Positions 1 through 12,476 of a stretch of DNA of 64,000 nucleotides are shown here, piece by piece; position 1 is the stretch's first letter, and each line of letters opens with the position of its first letter. A program made the position numbers and the translations under genes. The notes beneath the pieces are model-generated. The model was not told where the DNA came from and did no database searches. It saw only the letters and a program-made list of their open reading frames with translations. The DNA is from Bolinopsis microptera (Eukaryota; Ctenophora; Tentaculata; Lobata; Bolinopsidae): positions 5,513,246 through 5,577,245 of the forward strand of contig NC_087081.1 of NCBI RefSeq assembly GCF_026151205.1. The letters are read 5' to 3'.

Positions 1-620
1 GGTGTAAGTACGCAGTGAGTAAATGAGGCGCCAATTGTCATGGGAGCAGCTCTCTTCCTACATTATCTTCAATAGTGGTACGATATATAAAGAGAGTAAA
101 TAGCAGTTTGTCTTGAGCGTGTTGGGAGAGAAGTACACGTGAGCAGTGATATAGCAGCAGTCGCTCCAAAATAATGATGTAATAAATCTTACAATTGGAA
201 GCAGTCTTCAAACTTTGGAAGCATAAAAACAATGTACCTCGGGCTCGAGTCACAAGCGGGTCACAAGCGGGTCGCCTCGAGGTAAGAGGTACATCGTTTG
301 CATGCTTCTATGACTACTTCAAACACTTCAAAAGACCAGTATGCAGCGATGTGTGCTCATATCGTAAACACTTATTACATTTATAGGCCAAAACATAAGA
401 ATGGAACAGTGCCAAATTTTACCTAAACAATAATTCCGTTTTGTTATGGGGATTTTTGACGTTTTCAGGAGCATGTTCACAAATAATGACAATGAAAAAC
501 AAAGTAAATTCTATTTTATTAATAAGTATAGCTTTATTAAAATTTATCAAAAGTCACATATTATAGCGATATACAGATTTCTCACTCGGAAAAGGATCAT
601 GCTCTTCATCTTAACGTGGA

Positions 621-776
621 ATACCTTATCGGACGTTGTTTGACCGGACATTTCGTGAACCGACATAATTTTCAACGGACATAGGAACTCTCGAAAGAAT
701 TCATTTAATGTATTTAATTTAACCTTCAGCGTCCAACTCCAATTAATGTCCGTTCAAATTAGGTCCGATAAGGTAT
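621..776. mobile_element. MITE, family A (TIR ATACCTTATCGGAC)
   Basis: A 156-bp element has perfect 14-bp terminal inverted repeats, ATACCTTATCGGAC at 621-634 and its complement at 763-776. The interior carries the phrases TTTGACCGGACA and AATGTCCGTTCAAAT, which recur at about 13145, 16045, 24342, 26693, 30345 and 45583. It has no coding capacity, so it is called as a non-autonomous DNA transposon. The superfamily is not assigned; a TA target duplication is possible because TA is part of both ends. The remainder of 1-1520 shows no gene I can support. Confidence 0.7.
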
Positions 777-1524
777 AGTTAATATTCCTTCAGACATCAT
801 TTACGATCACCTCCTGAATCCACGTGCGATATAACATAACTCATTTTGTTCTGGGATTGGTTGGTATTTACAGTCTTCTTGAACTTTCATTTCGTCATGG
901 ACTTGTCAGTGACTTTCTGAAAATGTGATCAGAATTTAAAAGATAAATTTGCAATCAGTAGACAGTGTGATGAAATATATCAATTATAGCGGTCCTATTT
1001 TTTGTATACAGCACCACGATGCTCCTGGAGAACAAAACCTTTAAAGTTTGTTCCCACTTCCCTCCACTTTTGAAATATATTCTTAGAATATGCCGAACTA
1101 AATCTTCATGAAAATAATCAAGAAATGGATCATTTAGAGAATCGTTATTAATACACTTGTTTAAATAGTTTACGTAACCATAAACTTTGTTACTTACGTA
1201 GATTAATATTATAATTATATATGTAATTCAGCTATATACAACCCAGTAAATTTGTAATTATGTTATTGTTTCGACGCATCGTTTGCCGACTACCGCGTAA
1301 TACTAATATATTTTGTTCAATAGACCTCTAAATTCATTTCAATCTCTATCATTGTATTTGATTGTTAATCTTTCATAATCACGCCACCTCTGTATATTGG
1401 AGGTCCTGCGTCGTGTGGCTAGTATTTCATCACGTATGTTACTGATAAGGGGTGACGGACTGTCGTCTTCCCGGATCATCCTACTTGAATCTTCAACCTG
1501 CCAATAGGGATTGTCAAAGAATTA

Positions 1525-1786
1525 ATCAACTTGTTAATTACTAATTACCTGTTTATTACTAATTGTACGTTAATTACTAATTACATGTTCGTTACTAATT
1601 ACCTGTTCATTACTAATTGCATGTTAATTACTAATTACCTGTTCGTTACTAATTACCTGTTAATTACTAATTACCTGTTCATTACTAATTGCCTGTTAAT
1701 TACTAATTACATGTTCATTATTAATTACCTGTTAATTACTAATACCTGTTAATTACTAATTATATCCTGTTAATTACTAATCATCC
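1525..1786. repeat. 18-bp minisatellite (TTAATTACTAATTACCTG)
   Basis: About 14 head-to-tail copies of an 18-bp unit, TTAATTACTAATTACCTG, with variants (GTTCATTACTAATTGC). The open frame across it is a by-product of 18 being a multiple of three. Nothing else is seen between this array and 2137. Confidence 0.9.
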
Positions 1787-2137
1787 GCCGTGAAAGTAAA
1801 CCTTATTTGTACAAAAAATCGTTAACAGTGCACAGTTCTATTTATAGTATTATTCCGAGTGGAGTTGTACCCCATCCATAATTGCAAAACGCAAATTATC
1901 GTCATGACGGTAAAGGTATATGTTTTATTTCCAATGTGCTGCGAAAATAGCGGTAGATATGCCATCTAAAAATTCCCAGCCACCCTAACATGCTACGAAT
2001 TTTGACTAATTAAATTTTGCCTTTGTTACACTTTTGTACGCTTCAATGTAACATCATTGTATCCATGATCCATCATTTCAAATAATTTTGTATACAGCAG
2101 GTTGAAAATATTGATATATCCATGATCCTCCGGTTAC

Positions 2138-2287
2138 CTGAGGATAAGGAATTATCGTCTCCTGAAGATCGTATTTCAGCTCCACCGCTGTTTCAAGTGT
2201 CAAAGGAGACACCCTCTTCACTGGACTGTTTGGTGCGGATTTCAGTGAGGAGTTTCCAGAATTATCGTCGTTGTTACCTAGTTTTAT
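2138..2287 (-). CDS. candidate internal exon of an unidentified gene
   Basis: On the minus strand a 150-bp open segment (exactly 50 codons) lies between a good acceptor (TATATTGCAG, ending at 2288) and a donor (CAG/GTAACC after 2138). Both junctions are phase 0. The predicted peptide is rich in Asn/Ser/Pro at first (NNDDNSGNSS, SAPNSPVKR) and then acidic/hydrophobic (ELKYDLQETIIPYPQ). I recognise no domain. Another candidate exon on the same strand at 15189-15246 ends in phase 0 and would join this one in frame across a roughly 12.9-kb intron that holds the whole 31-bp minisatellite. Splice-site quality and composition are the only evidence; chance occurrence is possible. Confidence 0.35.
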
Positions 2288-2329
2288 CTGCAATATAGTT
2301 GTAGTTAAGACATGGCCGAGGAGGACAAA

Positions 2330-4018
2330 TTAGAGGACTGTGAGGATGCAGTGGGGGAACTTAAAGGACTGTAAGGATGTAGTGGGGGAACTTAGAGGAG
2401 TGAGGACTGTGAGGATGCAGTGGGGGAACTTAGAGGAGTGAGGACTGTGAGGATGCAGTGGGGGAACTTAGAGGACTGTGAGGATGCAGTGGGGGAACTT
2501 AGAGGACTGTGATGATGCAGTGGGGGAACTTAGAGGAGTGAGGACTGTGAGGATGCAGTGGGGGAACTTAGAGGACTGTGAGGATGCAGTGGGGGAACTT
2601 AGAGGACTGTGATGATGCAGTGGGGGAACTTAGAGGACTTTGATGATGCAGTGGGGGAACTTAGAGGACTGTGATGATGCAGTGGGGGAACTTAGAGGAC
2701 TGTGAGGATGCAGTGGGGGAACTTAGAGGGCTGTGATGATGCAGTGGGGGAACTTAGAGGACTTTGAGGGTGCAGTGGGGGAACTTAGAGGACTGTGAGG
2801 ATGCAGTGGGGGAACTTAGAGGACTGTGAGGATGCAGTGGGGGAACTTAGAGGACTGTGATGATGCAGTGGGGGAACTTAGAGGACTGTGAGGATGCAGT
2901 GGGGGAACTTAGAGGACTGTGATGATGCAGTGGGGGAACTTAGAGGACTTTGAGGGTGCAGTGGGGGAACTTAGAGGACTGTGAGGATGCAGTGGGGGAA
3001 CTTAGAGGACTGTGAGGATGCAGTGGGGGAACTTAGAGGACTGTGAAGATGCAGTGGGGGAACTTAGAGGACTGTGATGATGCAGTGGGGGAACTTAGAG
3101 GACTGTGAGGATGCAGTGGGGGAACTTAGAGGACTGTGATGATGCAGTGGGGGAACTTAGAGGACTTTGAGGGTGCAGTGGGGGAACTTAGAGGACTGTG
3201 AGGATGCAGTGGGGGAACTTAGAGGACTGTGAGGATGCAGTGGGTAACTTAGAGGACTGTGAAGATGCAGTGGTGGAACTTAGAGGACTGTGAGGATGCA
3301 GTGGGGGAACTTAGAGGACTGTGAGGATGCAGTGGGGGAACTTAGAGGACTGTGAGGATGCAGTGGGGGAACTTAGAGGACTGTGAGGATGCAGTGGGGG
3401 AACTTAGAGGACTGTGAGGATGCAGTGGGGGAACTTAGAGGACTGTGATGATGCAGTGGGGGAACTTAGAGGACTGTGATGATGCAGTGGGGGAACTTAG
3501 AGGACTGTGAGGATGCAGTGGGGGAACTTAGAGGACTGTGATGATGCAGTGGGGGAACTTAGAGGACTTTGAGGGTGCAGTGGGGGAACTTAGAGGACTG
3601 TGAGGATGCAGTGGGGGAACTTAGAGGACTGTGAGGATGCAGTGGGTAACTTAGAGGACTGTGAAGATGCAGTGGTGGAACTTAGAGGACTGTGAGGATG
3701 CAGTGGGGGAACTTAGAGGACTGTGAGGATGTAGTGGGGAACTTAGAGGACTGTGAGAATGCAGTGGGGGAACTTAAAGGACTGTGAGGATGCAGTGGGG
3801 GAACTTAGAGGACTGTGAGGATGCAGTGGGGGAACTTAGAGGACTGTGAGGATGCAGTGGGGGAACTTAGAGGACTGTGAGGATGTAGTGGGGAACTTAG
3901 AGGACTGTGAGAATGCAGTGGGGGAACTTAGAGGACTGTGAGGATGCAGTGGGGGAACTTAGAGGAGTGAGGACTGTGAGGATGCAGTGGGGGAACTTAG
4001 AGGACTGTGAGGATGCAG
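2330..4018. repeat. 31-bp minisatellite, left block
   Basis: Tandem copies of a 31-bp unit that reads TTAGAGGACTGTGAGGATGC then AGTGGGGGAAC. Variants include GATGATGC, GAGGGTGC, GAAGATGC and a longer form with GAGGAGTGAGGACTG. Homology is exact for most bases over about 54 units. The first unit lies in a short ATG frame (2312-2374; starts MAEEDKLEDCEDAVGEL, then stops), so the unit may have been seeded from coding-like sequence. Because 31 is not a multiple of three, later copies change frame. Confidence 0.97.
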
Positions 4019-5394
4019 TTACAATCTTTTATTCTAGCTTTTGCAACATTTTAATTGCTCTCTTATCGGTAGTGTTATCTCAACGTGCTGTTACACCGAC
4101 ACGTCGTGCTGTACGCCTTGGCTTTTGTAAAATGGATTTTTCCGTCGAACATCTGAACAGATTTGAAAAGGAGCTATCGTCAGCGATGAATGAGATTTTG
4201 AAGATGTCAAAAGCACAAAGCGTTACAGAACTGAATCATGCGAGATTAATGGCTGTAAATAAAGATCCCTTGGCTACTGCAGTTGAAAATCTTTCTAAGC
4301 TAATGACTAGTAATCTTGAACTTTGTAAATGTGCAGCCAGTACGATAGACAAACTTAAATCAGATCAGCTGAACTATCAGAAAGACCAGATTAAACAGCA
4401 ACAGGAGCAACTCGACTCTTTTAAAACAACTGTTCATACCGAGATGAAGACAGCGTGGAGCGATATCGTGAAGAAGAACTGCGAGACAACTACAAGTACT
4501 CCGTCGATCAACAGTATAAAAACAGCTGTGAAAACCGTAGTTGAAGACGACATCCGTAGTAAGAATTTCATTATCTACGGTGTACCGGAGAATTATTCCC
4601 CTGATCCACACTTAGTGGCAGAAGAAGTGATCGAATTGATTTGGGAATCCTCAGGGTGTGATCCTAAAGTTGTGGCAGCAAATTCTATCGGGACTAAAAC
4701 AACTTCAGGCAGTGGTAAACCGAGACCAATAAAAGTGACATTGGCTTGCGCGGAATCAGTAAAAATGGTTCTTGCTCGAGCAAGAAATCTGAAGAAATCT
4801 AAATGTACAGCGTACCACACATGGTACATCACACCTGACAGAAGCAAGGAGGAGAGAGCAGCTCATCAGAAACTTGTTGTCAAAGTAAAGGAAATGATCA
4901 CTGATGAGCCAACAAAGTATCATTATATTAGAGACGGCAAGATTTTCAGTGTAGATAAGGTTAAGTTGTAACATTCGGTGTTTTTGATATCTACATAATT
5001 ACTTTGATTTAAATGTGTGTATGGCTCTTATTTATGGCTGTTGCGTGTATTTGTTGATTACGGCTAATAACGAGAAACTTTTAATTGTGAGCTAAAAAAC
5101 TGCAACCGTGATTGTAACTCAGGTATGTGATGACTTGTGGAGCACACATCGCTGAATAGCAATCGCGAAGCAGGTCTCACCAAGGCTAGGTATATTTAAG
5201 GTTTTTTATTTTTCTGAGGACACTTTGCCAGTAGTTTAACTTTTTGTGTTGTGTGCTACGGTACAGTGTTTCAATTTTTGATTATAGTGGTATGTTCTAT
5301 CTTTCTATTTATTTATCTAATTCTAATGTAATATTTCAATATTATAGTAAACATTAACCAGTGTACCAAAAGCTGGTCCCCAAACAAACAAACA
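4019..5394 (+). mobile_element. 1.37-kb non-LTR-type insertion inside the minisatellite
   Basis: Unique sequence interrupts the 31-bp array and holds the ORF1-like gene at 4132-4971. The left junction is GATGCAGT/TACAATC. The right end has a CAAA-type tail (CCAAACAAACAAA) before CAGTGGGGGAAC, so CAGT occurs on both sides and may be a very short target duplication. A 3' (CAAA)n tail and an ORF1-type protein fit a non-LTR retrotransposon lacking ORF2. It could instead be a retrocopied host gene. The 420 bp after the stop codon show no second ORF. Confidence 0.5.
4132..4971 (+). CDS. L1/Tx1-type ORF1-like RNA-binding protein
   Basis: A 279-codon uninterrupted frame; the ATG at 4132 is the first after the minisatellite. 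The same frame runs back into the array to 3907, but that extension is repeat-derived and is rejected as coding. Residues about 72-106 are Gln/Lys-rich and probably coiled coil (KDQIKQQQEQLDSF). Residues 141-217 look like the RRM-type domain of non-LTR ORF1 proteins: strand IRSKNFIIYGVPE, then PRPIKVTLA, then a helix containing MVLARARNLKKSK. The C-terminal part has TPDRSKEERAAHQKLV followed by YHYIRDGKIFSVD, a pattern typical of these ORF1-like proteins in invertebrate genomes. The expected role is nucleic-acid binding or chaperone activity in a retrotransposon RNP. ORF2 (endonuclease/RT) is absent. It may be a non-autonomous element or an exapted copy. It has no internal stops, so it is recent or under constraint. 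Confidence 0.75.
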   Translation: MDFSVEHLNRFEKELSSAMNEILKMSKAQSVTELNHARLMAVNKDPLATAVENLSKLMTSNLELCKCAASTIDKLKSDQLNYQKDQIKQQQEQLDSFKTTVHTEMKTAWSDIVKKNCETTTSTPSINSIKTAVKTVVEDDIRSKNFIIYGVPENYSPDPHLVAEEVIELIWESSGCDPKVVAANSIGTKTTSGSGKPRPIKVTLACAESVKMVLARARNLKKSKCTAYHTWYITPDRSKEERAAHQKLVVKVKEMITDEPTKYHYIRDGKIFSVDKVKL

Positions 5395-8300
5395 GTGGGG
5401 GAACTTAGAGGACTGTGAGGATGCCGTGGGGAAACTTAGAGGACTGTGAGGATGCAGTGGGGGAACTTAGAGGACTGTGAGGATGCAGTGGGGGAACTTA
5501 GAGGACTGTGAGGATGCAGTGGGGGAACTTAGAGGACTGTGAGGATGCAGTGGGAAAACTTAGAGGACTGTGAGGATGCAGTGGGGGAACTTAGAGGACT
5601 GTGAGGATGTAGTGGGGAACTTAGAGGACTGTGAGGATGCAGTGGGGGAACTTAGAGGACTGTGAGGATGCAGTGGGGGAACTTAGAGGACTATGAGGAT
5701 GCAGTGGGGGAACTTAGAGGACTGCGAGGATGCAGTGGGGGAACTTAGAGGACTGTAAGGATGCAGTGGGGGAACTTAGAGGACTGTGAGGATGCAGTGG
5801 GGGAACTTAGAGGAGTGAGGACTGTGATGATGCAGTGGGGGAACTTAGAGGACTGTGAGGATGCAGTGGGGGAACTTAGAGGACTGTGATGATGCAGTGG
5901 GGGAACTTAGAGGACTGTGAGGATGCAGTGGGGGAACTTAGAGGACTGTGAGGATGCAGTGGGGGAACTTAGAGGACTGTGAGGATGCAGTGGGGGAACT
6001 TAGAGGACTGTGAGGATGCAGTGGGGGAACTTAGAGGACTGTGAAGATGCAGTGGGGGAACTTAGAGGACTGTGAGGATGCAGTGGGGGAACTTAGAGGA
6101 CTGTGATGATGCAGTGGGGGAACTTAGAGGACTGTGAGGATGCAGTGGGGGAACTTAGAGGACTGTGAAGATGCAGTGGGGGAACTTAGAGGACTGTGAG
6201 GATGCAGTGGGGGAACTTAGAGGACTGTGAGGATGCAGTGGGGGAACTTAGAGGACTGTGAGGATGCAGTGGGGGAACTTAGAGGACTGTGATGATGCAG
6301 TGGGGGAACTTAGAGGACTGTGAGAATGCAGTGGGGAACTTAGAGGACTGTGAGGATGCAGTGGGGGAACTTAGAGGACTGTGATGATGCAGTGGGGGAA
6401 CTTAGAGGACTGTGAGAATGCAGTGGGTAACTTAGAGGACTGTGAGGATGCAGTTGGGGAACTTAGAGGACTGTGAGGATGCAGTGGGGGAACTTAGAGG
6501 ACTGTGAGGACTGTGAGGATGCAGTGGGGGAACTTAGAGGACTGTGAGGATGCAGTGGGTAACTTAGAGGACTGTGAGGATGCAGTGGGGGAACTTAGAG
6601 GACTGTGAGGATGCAGTGGGGGAACTTAGAGGACTGTGATGATGCAGTGGAGGAACTTAGAGGACTGTGAAGATGCAGTGGGGGAACTTAGAGGACTGCG
6701 AGGATGCAGTGGGGGAACTTAGAGGACTGCGAGGATGCAGTGGGGGAACTTAGAGGACTGCGAGGATGCAGTGGGGGAACTTAGAGGAGTGAGGACTGTG
6801 AGGATGCAGTGGGGGAACTTAGAGGACTGTGAAGATGCAGTGGGGGAACTTAGAGGACTGTGATGATGCAGTGGGGGAACTTAGAGGACTGTGAGAATGC
6901 AGTGGGGGAACTTATAGGACTGTGAGGATGCAGTGGGGGAACTTAGAGGACTGTGAGGATGCAGTGGGTAACTTAGAGGACTGTGAGGATGCAGTGGGGG
7001 AACTTAGAGGACTGCGAGGATGCAGTGGGGGAACTTAGAGGACTGTGATGATGCAGTGGGGGAACTTAGAGGACTGTGAAGATGCAGTGGGGGAACTTAG
7101 AGGACTGTGAGGATGCAGTGGGGGAACTTAGAGGACTGTGAGGATGCAGTGGGGGAACTTAGAGGACTGTGAGGATGCAGTGGGGGAACTTAGAGGACTG
7201 TGAGGATGTAGTGGGGAACTTAGAGGACTGTGAGGATGCAGTGGGGGAACTTAGAGGACTGTGAGGATGCAGTGGGGGAACTAAGAGGACTATGAGGATG
7301 CAGTGGGGGAACTAAGAGGACTGCGAGGATGCAGTGGGGGAACTTAGAGGACTGTGAGGATGCAGTGGGGGAACTTAGAGGACTGTGAGGATGCAGTGGG
7401 GGAACTTAGAGGAGTGAGGACTGTGAGGATGCAGTGGGGGAACTTAGAGGACTGTGAGGATGCAGTGGGGGAACTTAGAGGACTGTGATGATGCAGTGGG
7501 GGAACTTAGAGGACTGTGAGGATGCAGTGGGGGAACTTAGAGGACTGTGAGGATGCAGTGGGGGAACTTAGAGGACTGTGAGGATGCAGTGGGGGAACTT
7601 AGAGGACTGTGAGGATGCAGTGGGGGAACTTAGAGGACTGTGAAGATGCAGTGGGGGAACTTAGAGGACTGTGAGGATGCAGTGGGGGAACTTAGAGGAC
7701 TGTGATGATGCAGTGGGGGAACTTAGAGGACTGTGAGGATGCAGTGGGGGAACTTAGAGGACTGTGAAGATGCAGTGGGGGAACTTAGAGGACTGTGAGG
7801 ATGCAGTGGGGGAACTTAGAGGACTGTGAGGATGCAGTGGGGGAACTTAGAGGACTGTGAGGATGCAGTGGGGGAACTTAGAGGACTGTGATGATGCAGT
7901 GGGGGAACTTAGAGGACTGTGAGAATGCAGTGGGTAACTTAGAGGACTGTGAGGATGCAGTGGGGGAACTTAGAGGACTGTGAGGATGCAGTGGGGGAAC
8001 TTAGAGGACTGTGATGATGCAGTGGGGGAACTTAGAGGACTGTGAGAATGCAGTGGGTAACTTAGAGGACTGTGAGGATGCAGTTGGGGAACTTAGAGGA
8101 CTGTGAGGATGCAGTGGGGGAACTTAGAGGACTGTGAGGACTGTGAGGATGCAGTGGGGGAACTTAGAGGACTGTGAGGATGCAGTGGGTAACTTAGAGG
8201 ACTGTGAGGATGCAGTGGGGGAACTTAGAGGACTGTGAGGATGCAGTGGGGGAACTTAGAGGACTTTGATGATGCAGTGGGGGAACTTAGAGGACTGTGA

Positions 8301-11300
8301 AGATGCAGTGGGGGAACTTAGAGGACTGCGAGGATGCAGTGGGGGAACTTAGAGGACTGCGAGGATGCAGTGGGGGAACTTAGAGGACTGCGAGGATGCA
8401 GTGGGGGAACTTAGAGGAGTGAGGACTGTGAGGATGCAGTGGGGGAACTTAGAGGACTGTGAAGATGCAGTGGGGGAACTTAGAGGACTGTGATGATGCA
8501 GTGGGGGAACTTAGAGGACTGTGAGAATGCAGTGGGGGAACTTAGAGGACTGTGAGGACTGTGAGGATGCAGTGGGGGAACTTAGAAGACTGTGAGGATG
8601 CAGTGGGTAACTTAGAGGACTGTGAGGATGCAGTGGGGGAACTTAGAGGACTGCGAGGATGCAGTGGGGGAACTTAGAGGACTGTGATGATGCAGTGGGG
8701 GAACTTAGAGGACTGTGAAGATGCAGTGGGGAACTTAGAGGACTGCGAGGATGCAGTGGGGGAACTTAGAGGACTGTGAGGATGCAGTGGGGGAACTTAG
8801 AGGACTGTGAGGATGCAGTGGGGGAACTTAGAGGACTGTGAGGATGCAGTGGGGAAACTTAGAGGACTGTGAGGATGCAGTGGGGGAACTTAGAGGACTG
8901 TGAGGATGCAGTGGGGGAACTTAGAGGACTGTGAGGATGCAGTGGGGGAACTTAGAGGACTGTGAGGATGTAGTGGGGAACTTAGAGGACTGTGAGGATG
9001 CAGTGGGGGAACGTAGAGGACTGTGAGGATGCAGTGGGGGAACTTAGAGGACTGCGAGGATGCAGTGGGGGAACTTAGAGGACTGCGAGGATGCAGTGGG
9101 GGAACTTAGAGGACTGTGAGGATGCAGTGGGGGAACTTAGAGGACTGTGAGGATGCAGTGGGGGAACTTAGAGGAGTGAGGACTGTGAGGATGCAGTGGG
9201 GGAACTTAGAGGACTGTGATGATGCAGTGGGGGAACTTAGAGGACTGTGAGGATGCAGTGGGGGAACTTAGAGGACTGTGAAGATGCAGTGGGGGAACTT
9301 AGAGGACTGTGAGGATGCAGTGGGGGAACTTAGAGGACTGTGGTGATGCAGTGGGGGAACTTAGAGGACTGTGAGAATGCAGTGGGTAACTTAGAGGACT
9401 GTGAGGATGCAGTGGGGGAACTTAGAGGACTGTGAGGAAGCAGTGGGGGAACTTAGAGGACTGTGAGGACTGTGAGGATGCAGTGGGGGAACTTAGAGGA
9501 CTGTGAGGATGCAGTGGGTAACTTAGAGGACTGTGAGGATGCAGTGGGGGAACTTAGAGGACTGTGAGGATGCAGTGGGGGAACTTAGAGGACTGTGATG
9601 ATGCAGTGGGGGAACTTAGAGGACTGCGAGGATGCAGTGGGGGAACTTAGAGGACTGTGAGGATGCAGTGGGGGAACTTAGAGGACTGCGAGGATGCAGT
9701 GGGGGAACTTAGAGGACTGTGAGGATGCAGTGGGGGAACTTAGAGGACTGTGATGATGCAGTGGGGGAACTTAGAGGACTGCGAGGATGCAGTGGGGGAA
9801 CTTAGAGGACTGTGAGGATGCAGTGGGGAAACTTAGAGGACTGTGATGATGCAGTGGGGGAACTTAGAGGACTGTGAAGATGCAGTGGGGGAACTTAGAG
9901 GACTGTGAGGATGCAGTGGGGGAACTTAGAGGACTGCAAGGATGCAGTGGGGGAACTTAGAGGAGTGAGGACTGTGAGGATGCAGTGGGGGAACTTAGAG
10001 GACTGTGAGGATGCAGTGGGGGAACTTAGAGGACTGTGATGATGCAGTGGGGGAACTTAGAGGACTGTGAAGATGCAGTGGGGGAACTTAGAGGACTGTG
10101 AGGATGCAGCGGGGGAACTTAGAGGACTGTGAGGATGCAGTGGGGGAACTTAGAGGACTGTGAAGATGCAGTGGGGGAACTTAGAGGACTGTGAGGATGT
10201 AGTGGGGAACTTAGAGGACTGTGAGGATGCAGTGGGGGAACTTAGAGGACTGTGAGGATGCAGTGGGGGAACTTAGAGGACTGTGAGGATGCAGTGGGGG
10301 AACTTAGAGGACTGCGAGGATGCAGTGGGGGAACTTAGAGGAGTGAGGACTGTGAGGATGCAGTGGGGGAACTTAGAGGACTGTGAGGATGCAGTGGGTA
10401 ACTTAGAGGACTGTGAGGATGCAGTGGGGGAACTTAGAGGACTGTGAGGATGCAGTGGGGGAACTTAGAGGACTATGAGGATGCAGTGGGGGAACTTAGA
10501 GGACTGTGAGGATGCAGTGGGGGAACTTAGAGGACTGTGAGGATGCAGTGGGGGAACTTAGAGGACTGTGAGGATGCAGTGGGGGAACTTAGAGGACTGT
10601 AAGGATGCAGTGGGGGAACTTAGAGGACTGTGAGGATGCAGTGGGGAACTTAGAGGACTGTGAGGATGCAGTGGGGGAACTTAGAGGACTGTAAGGATGT
10701 AGTGGGGGAACTTAGAGGACTGTGAGGATGCAGTGGGGGAACTTAGAGGACTTTGAGGATGCAGTGGGGGAACTTAGAGGACTGCGAGGATGCAGTGGGG
10801 GGACTTAGATCGAGTACTGTAAGAATGTAGTGGGGGAACTTAGAGGACTGTGAGGATGCAGTGTGGGAACTTAGAGGACTGTGAGGATGCAGTGGGGGAA
10901 CTTAAAGGACTGTGAGGATGCAGTGGGGGAACTTAGAGGACTGTGAGGATGCAGTGGGGGAACTTAGAGGACTGTGAGGATGCAGTGGGGGAACTTAGAG
11001 GACTGTGAGAATGCAGTGGGTAACTTAGAGGACTGTGAGGATGCAGTGGGGGAACTTAGAGGACTGTGAGGATGCAGTGGGGGAACTTAGAGGACTGTGA
11101 GGGCTGTGAGGATGCAGTGGGGGAACTTAGAGGACTGTGAGGATGCAGTGGGTAACTTAGAGGACTGTGAGGATGCAGTGGGGGAACTTAGAGGACTGTG
11201 AGGATGCAGTGGGGGAACTTAGAGGACTGTGATGATGCAGTGGGGGAACTTAGAGGACTGCGAGGATGCAGTGGGGGAACTTAGAGGACTGTGAGGATGC

Positions 11301-12476
11301 AGTGGGGGAACTTAGAGGACTGCGAGGATGCAGTGGGGGAACTTAGAGGACTGTGAGGATGCAGTGGGGGAACTTAGAGGACTGCGAGGATGCAGTGGGG
11401 GAACTTAGAGGAGTGAGGACTGTGAGGATGCAGTGGGGGAACTTAGAGGACTGTGAGGATGCAGTGGGGGAACTTAGAGGACTGTGATGATGCAGTGGGG
11501 GAACTTAGAGGACTGTGAAGATGCAGTGGGGGAACTTAGAGGACTGTGAGGATGCAGCGGGGGAACTTAGAGGACTGTGAGGATGCAGTGGGGGAACTTA
11601 GAGGACTGTGAAGATGCAGTGGGGGAACTTAGAGGACTGTGAGGATGTAGTGGGGAACTTAGAGGACTGTGAGGATGCAGTGGGGGAACTTAGAGGACTG
11701 TGAGGATGCAGTGGGGGAACTTAGAGGACTGTGAGGATGCAGTGGGGGAACTTAGAGGACTGCGAGGATGCAGTGGGGGAACTTAGAGGAGTGAGGACTG
11801 TGAGGATGCAGTGGGGGAACTTAGAGGACTGTGAGGATGCAGTGGGTAACTTAGAGGACTGTGAGGATGCAGTGGGGGAACTTAGAGGACTGTGAGGATG
11901 CAGTGGGGGAACTTAGAGGACTATGAGGATGCAGTGGGGGAACTTAGAGGACTGTGAGGATGCAGTGGGGGAACTTAGAGGACTGTGAGGATGCAGTGGG
12001 GGAACTTAGAGGACTGTGAGGATGCAGTGGGGGAACTTAGAGGACTGTAAGGATGCAGTGGGGGAACTTAGAGGACTGTGAGGATGCAGTGGGGAACTTA
12101 GAGGACTGTGAGGATGCAGTGGGGGAACTTAGAGGACTGTAAGGATGTAGTGGGGGAACTTAGAGGACTGTGAGGATGCAGTGGGGGAACTTAGAGGACT
12201 GCGAGGATGCAGTGGGGGAACTTAGAGGACTGCGAGGATGCAGTGGGGGGACTTAGATCGAGGACTGTAAGAATGTAGTGGGGGAACTTAGAGGACTGTG
12301 AGGATGCAGTGTGGGAACTTAGAGGACTGTGAGGATGCAGTGGGAGAACTTAAAGGACTGTGAGGATGCAGTGGGGGAACTTAGAGGACTGTGAGGATGC
12401 AGTGGGGGAACTTAGAGGACTGTGAGGATGCAGTGGGGGAACTTAGAGGACTTTGAGGGTGCAGTGGGGGAACTTA
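5395..12476. repeat. 31-bp minisatellite, right block, with higher-order repeats
   Basis: About 7.1 kb of the same 31-bp unit as the left block, some 228 copies. Distinct variants recur together in order, which shows duplication of long multi-unit blocks. The GTAGTGGGGAAC variant lies at about 5609, 7208, 8970, 10199 and 11647. The unusual CTTAGATCGAG variant lies at about 10803 and 12251, so the last two blocks repeat with a period near 1448 bp. No open frame of useful length exists. The array ends at the GGGGGAACTTAG before 12477. Confidence 0.97.

Noticed and set aside
1531-1752. 73-codon frame of ITNYLFITN repeats
   Set aside because: Translation of the 18-bp tandem repeat.
3907-4131. 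N-terminal extension of the ORF1-like frame into the minisatellite (75 residues, MRMQWGNLEDCEDAV-type)
   Set aside because: It is translated 31-bp repeat that happens to be in frame. ATG 4132 begins the part resembling ORF1 proteins.
2330-12476. CRISPR-like regular repeat
   Set aside because: Units are head-to-tail with no unique spacers, in a eukaryotic genome; it is a minisatellite.
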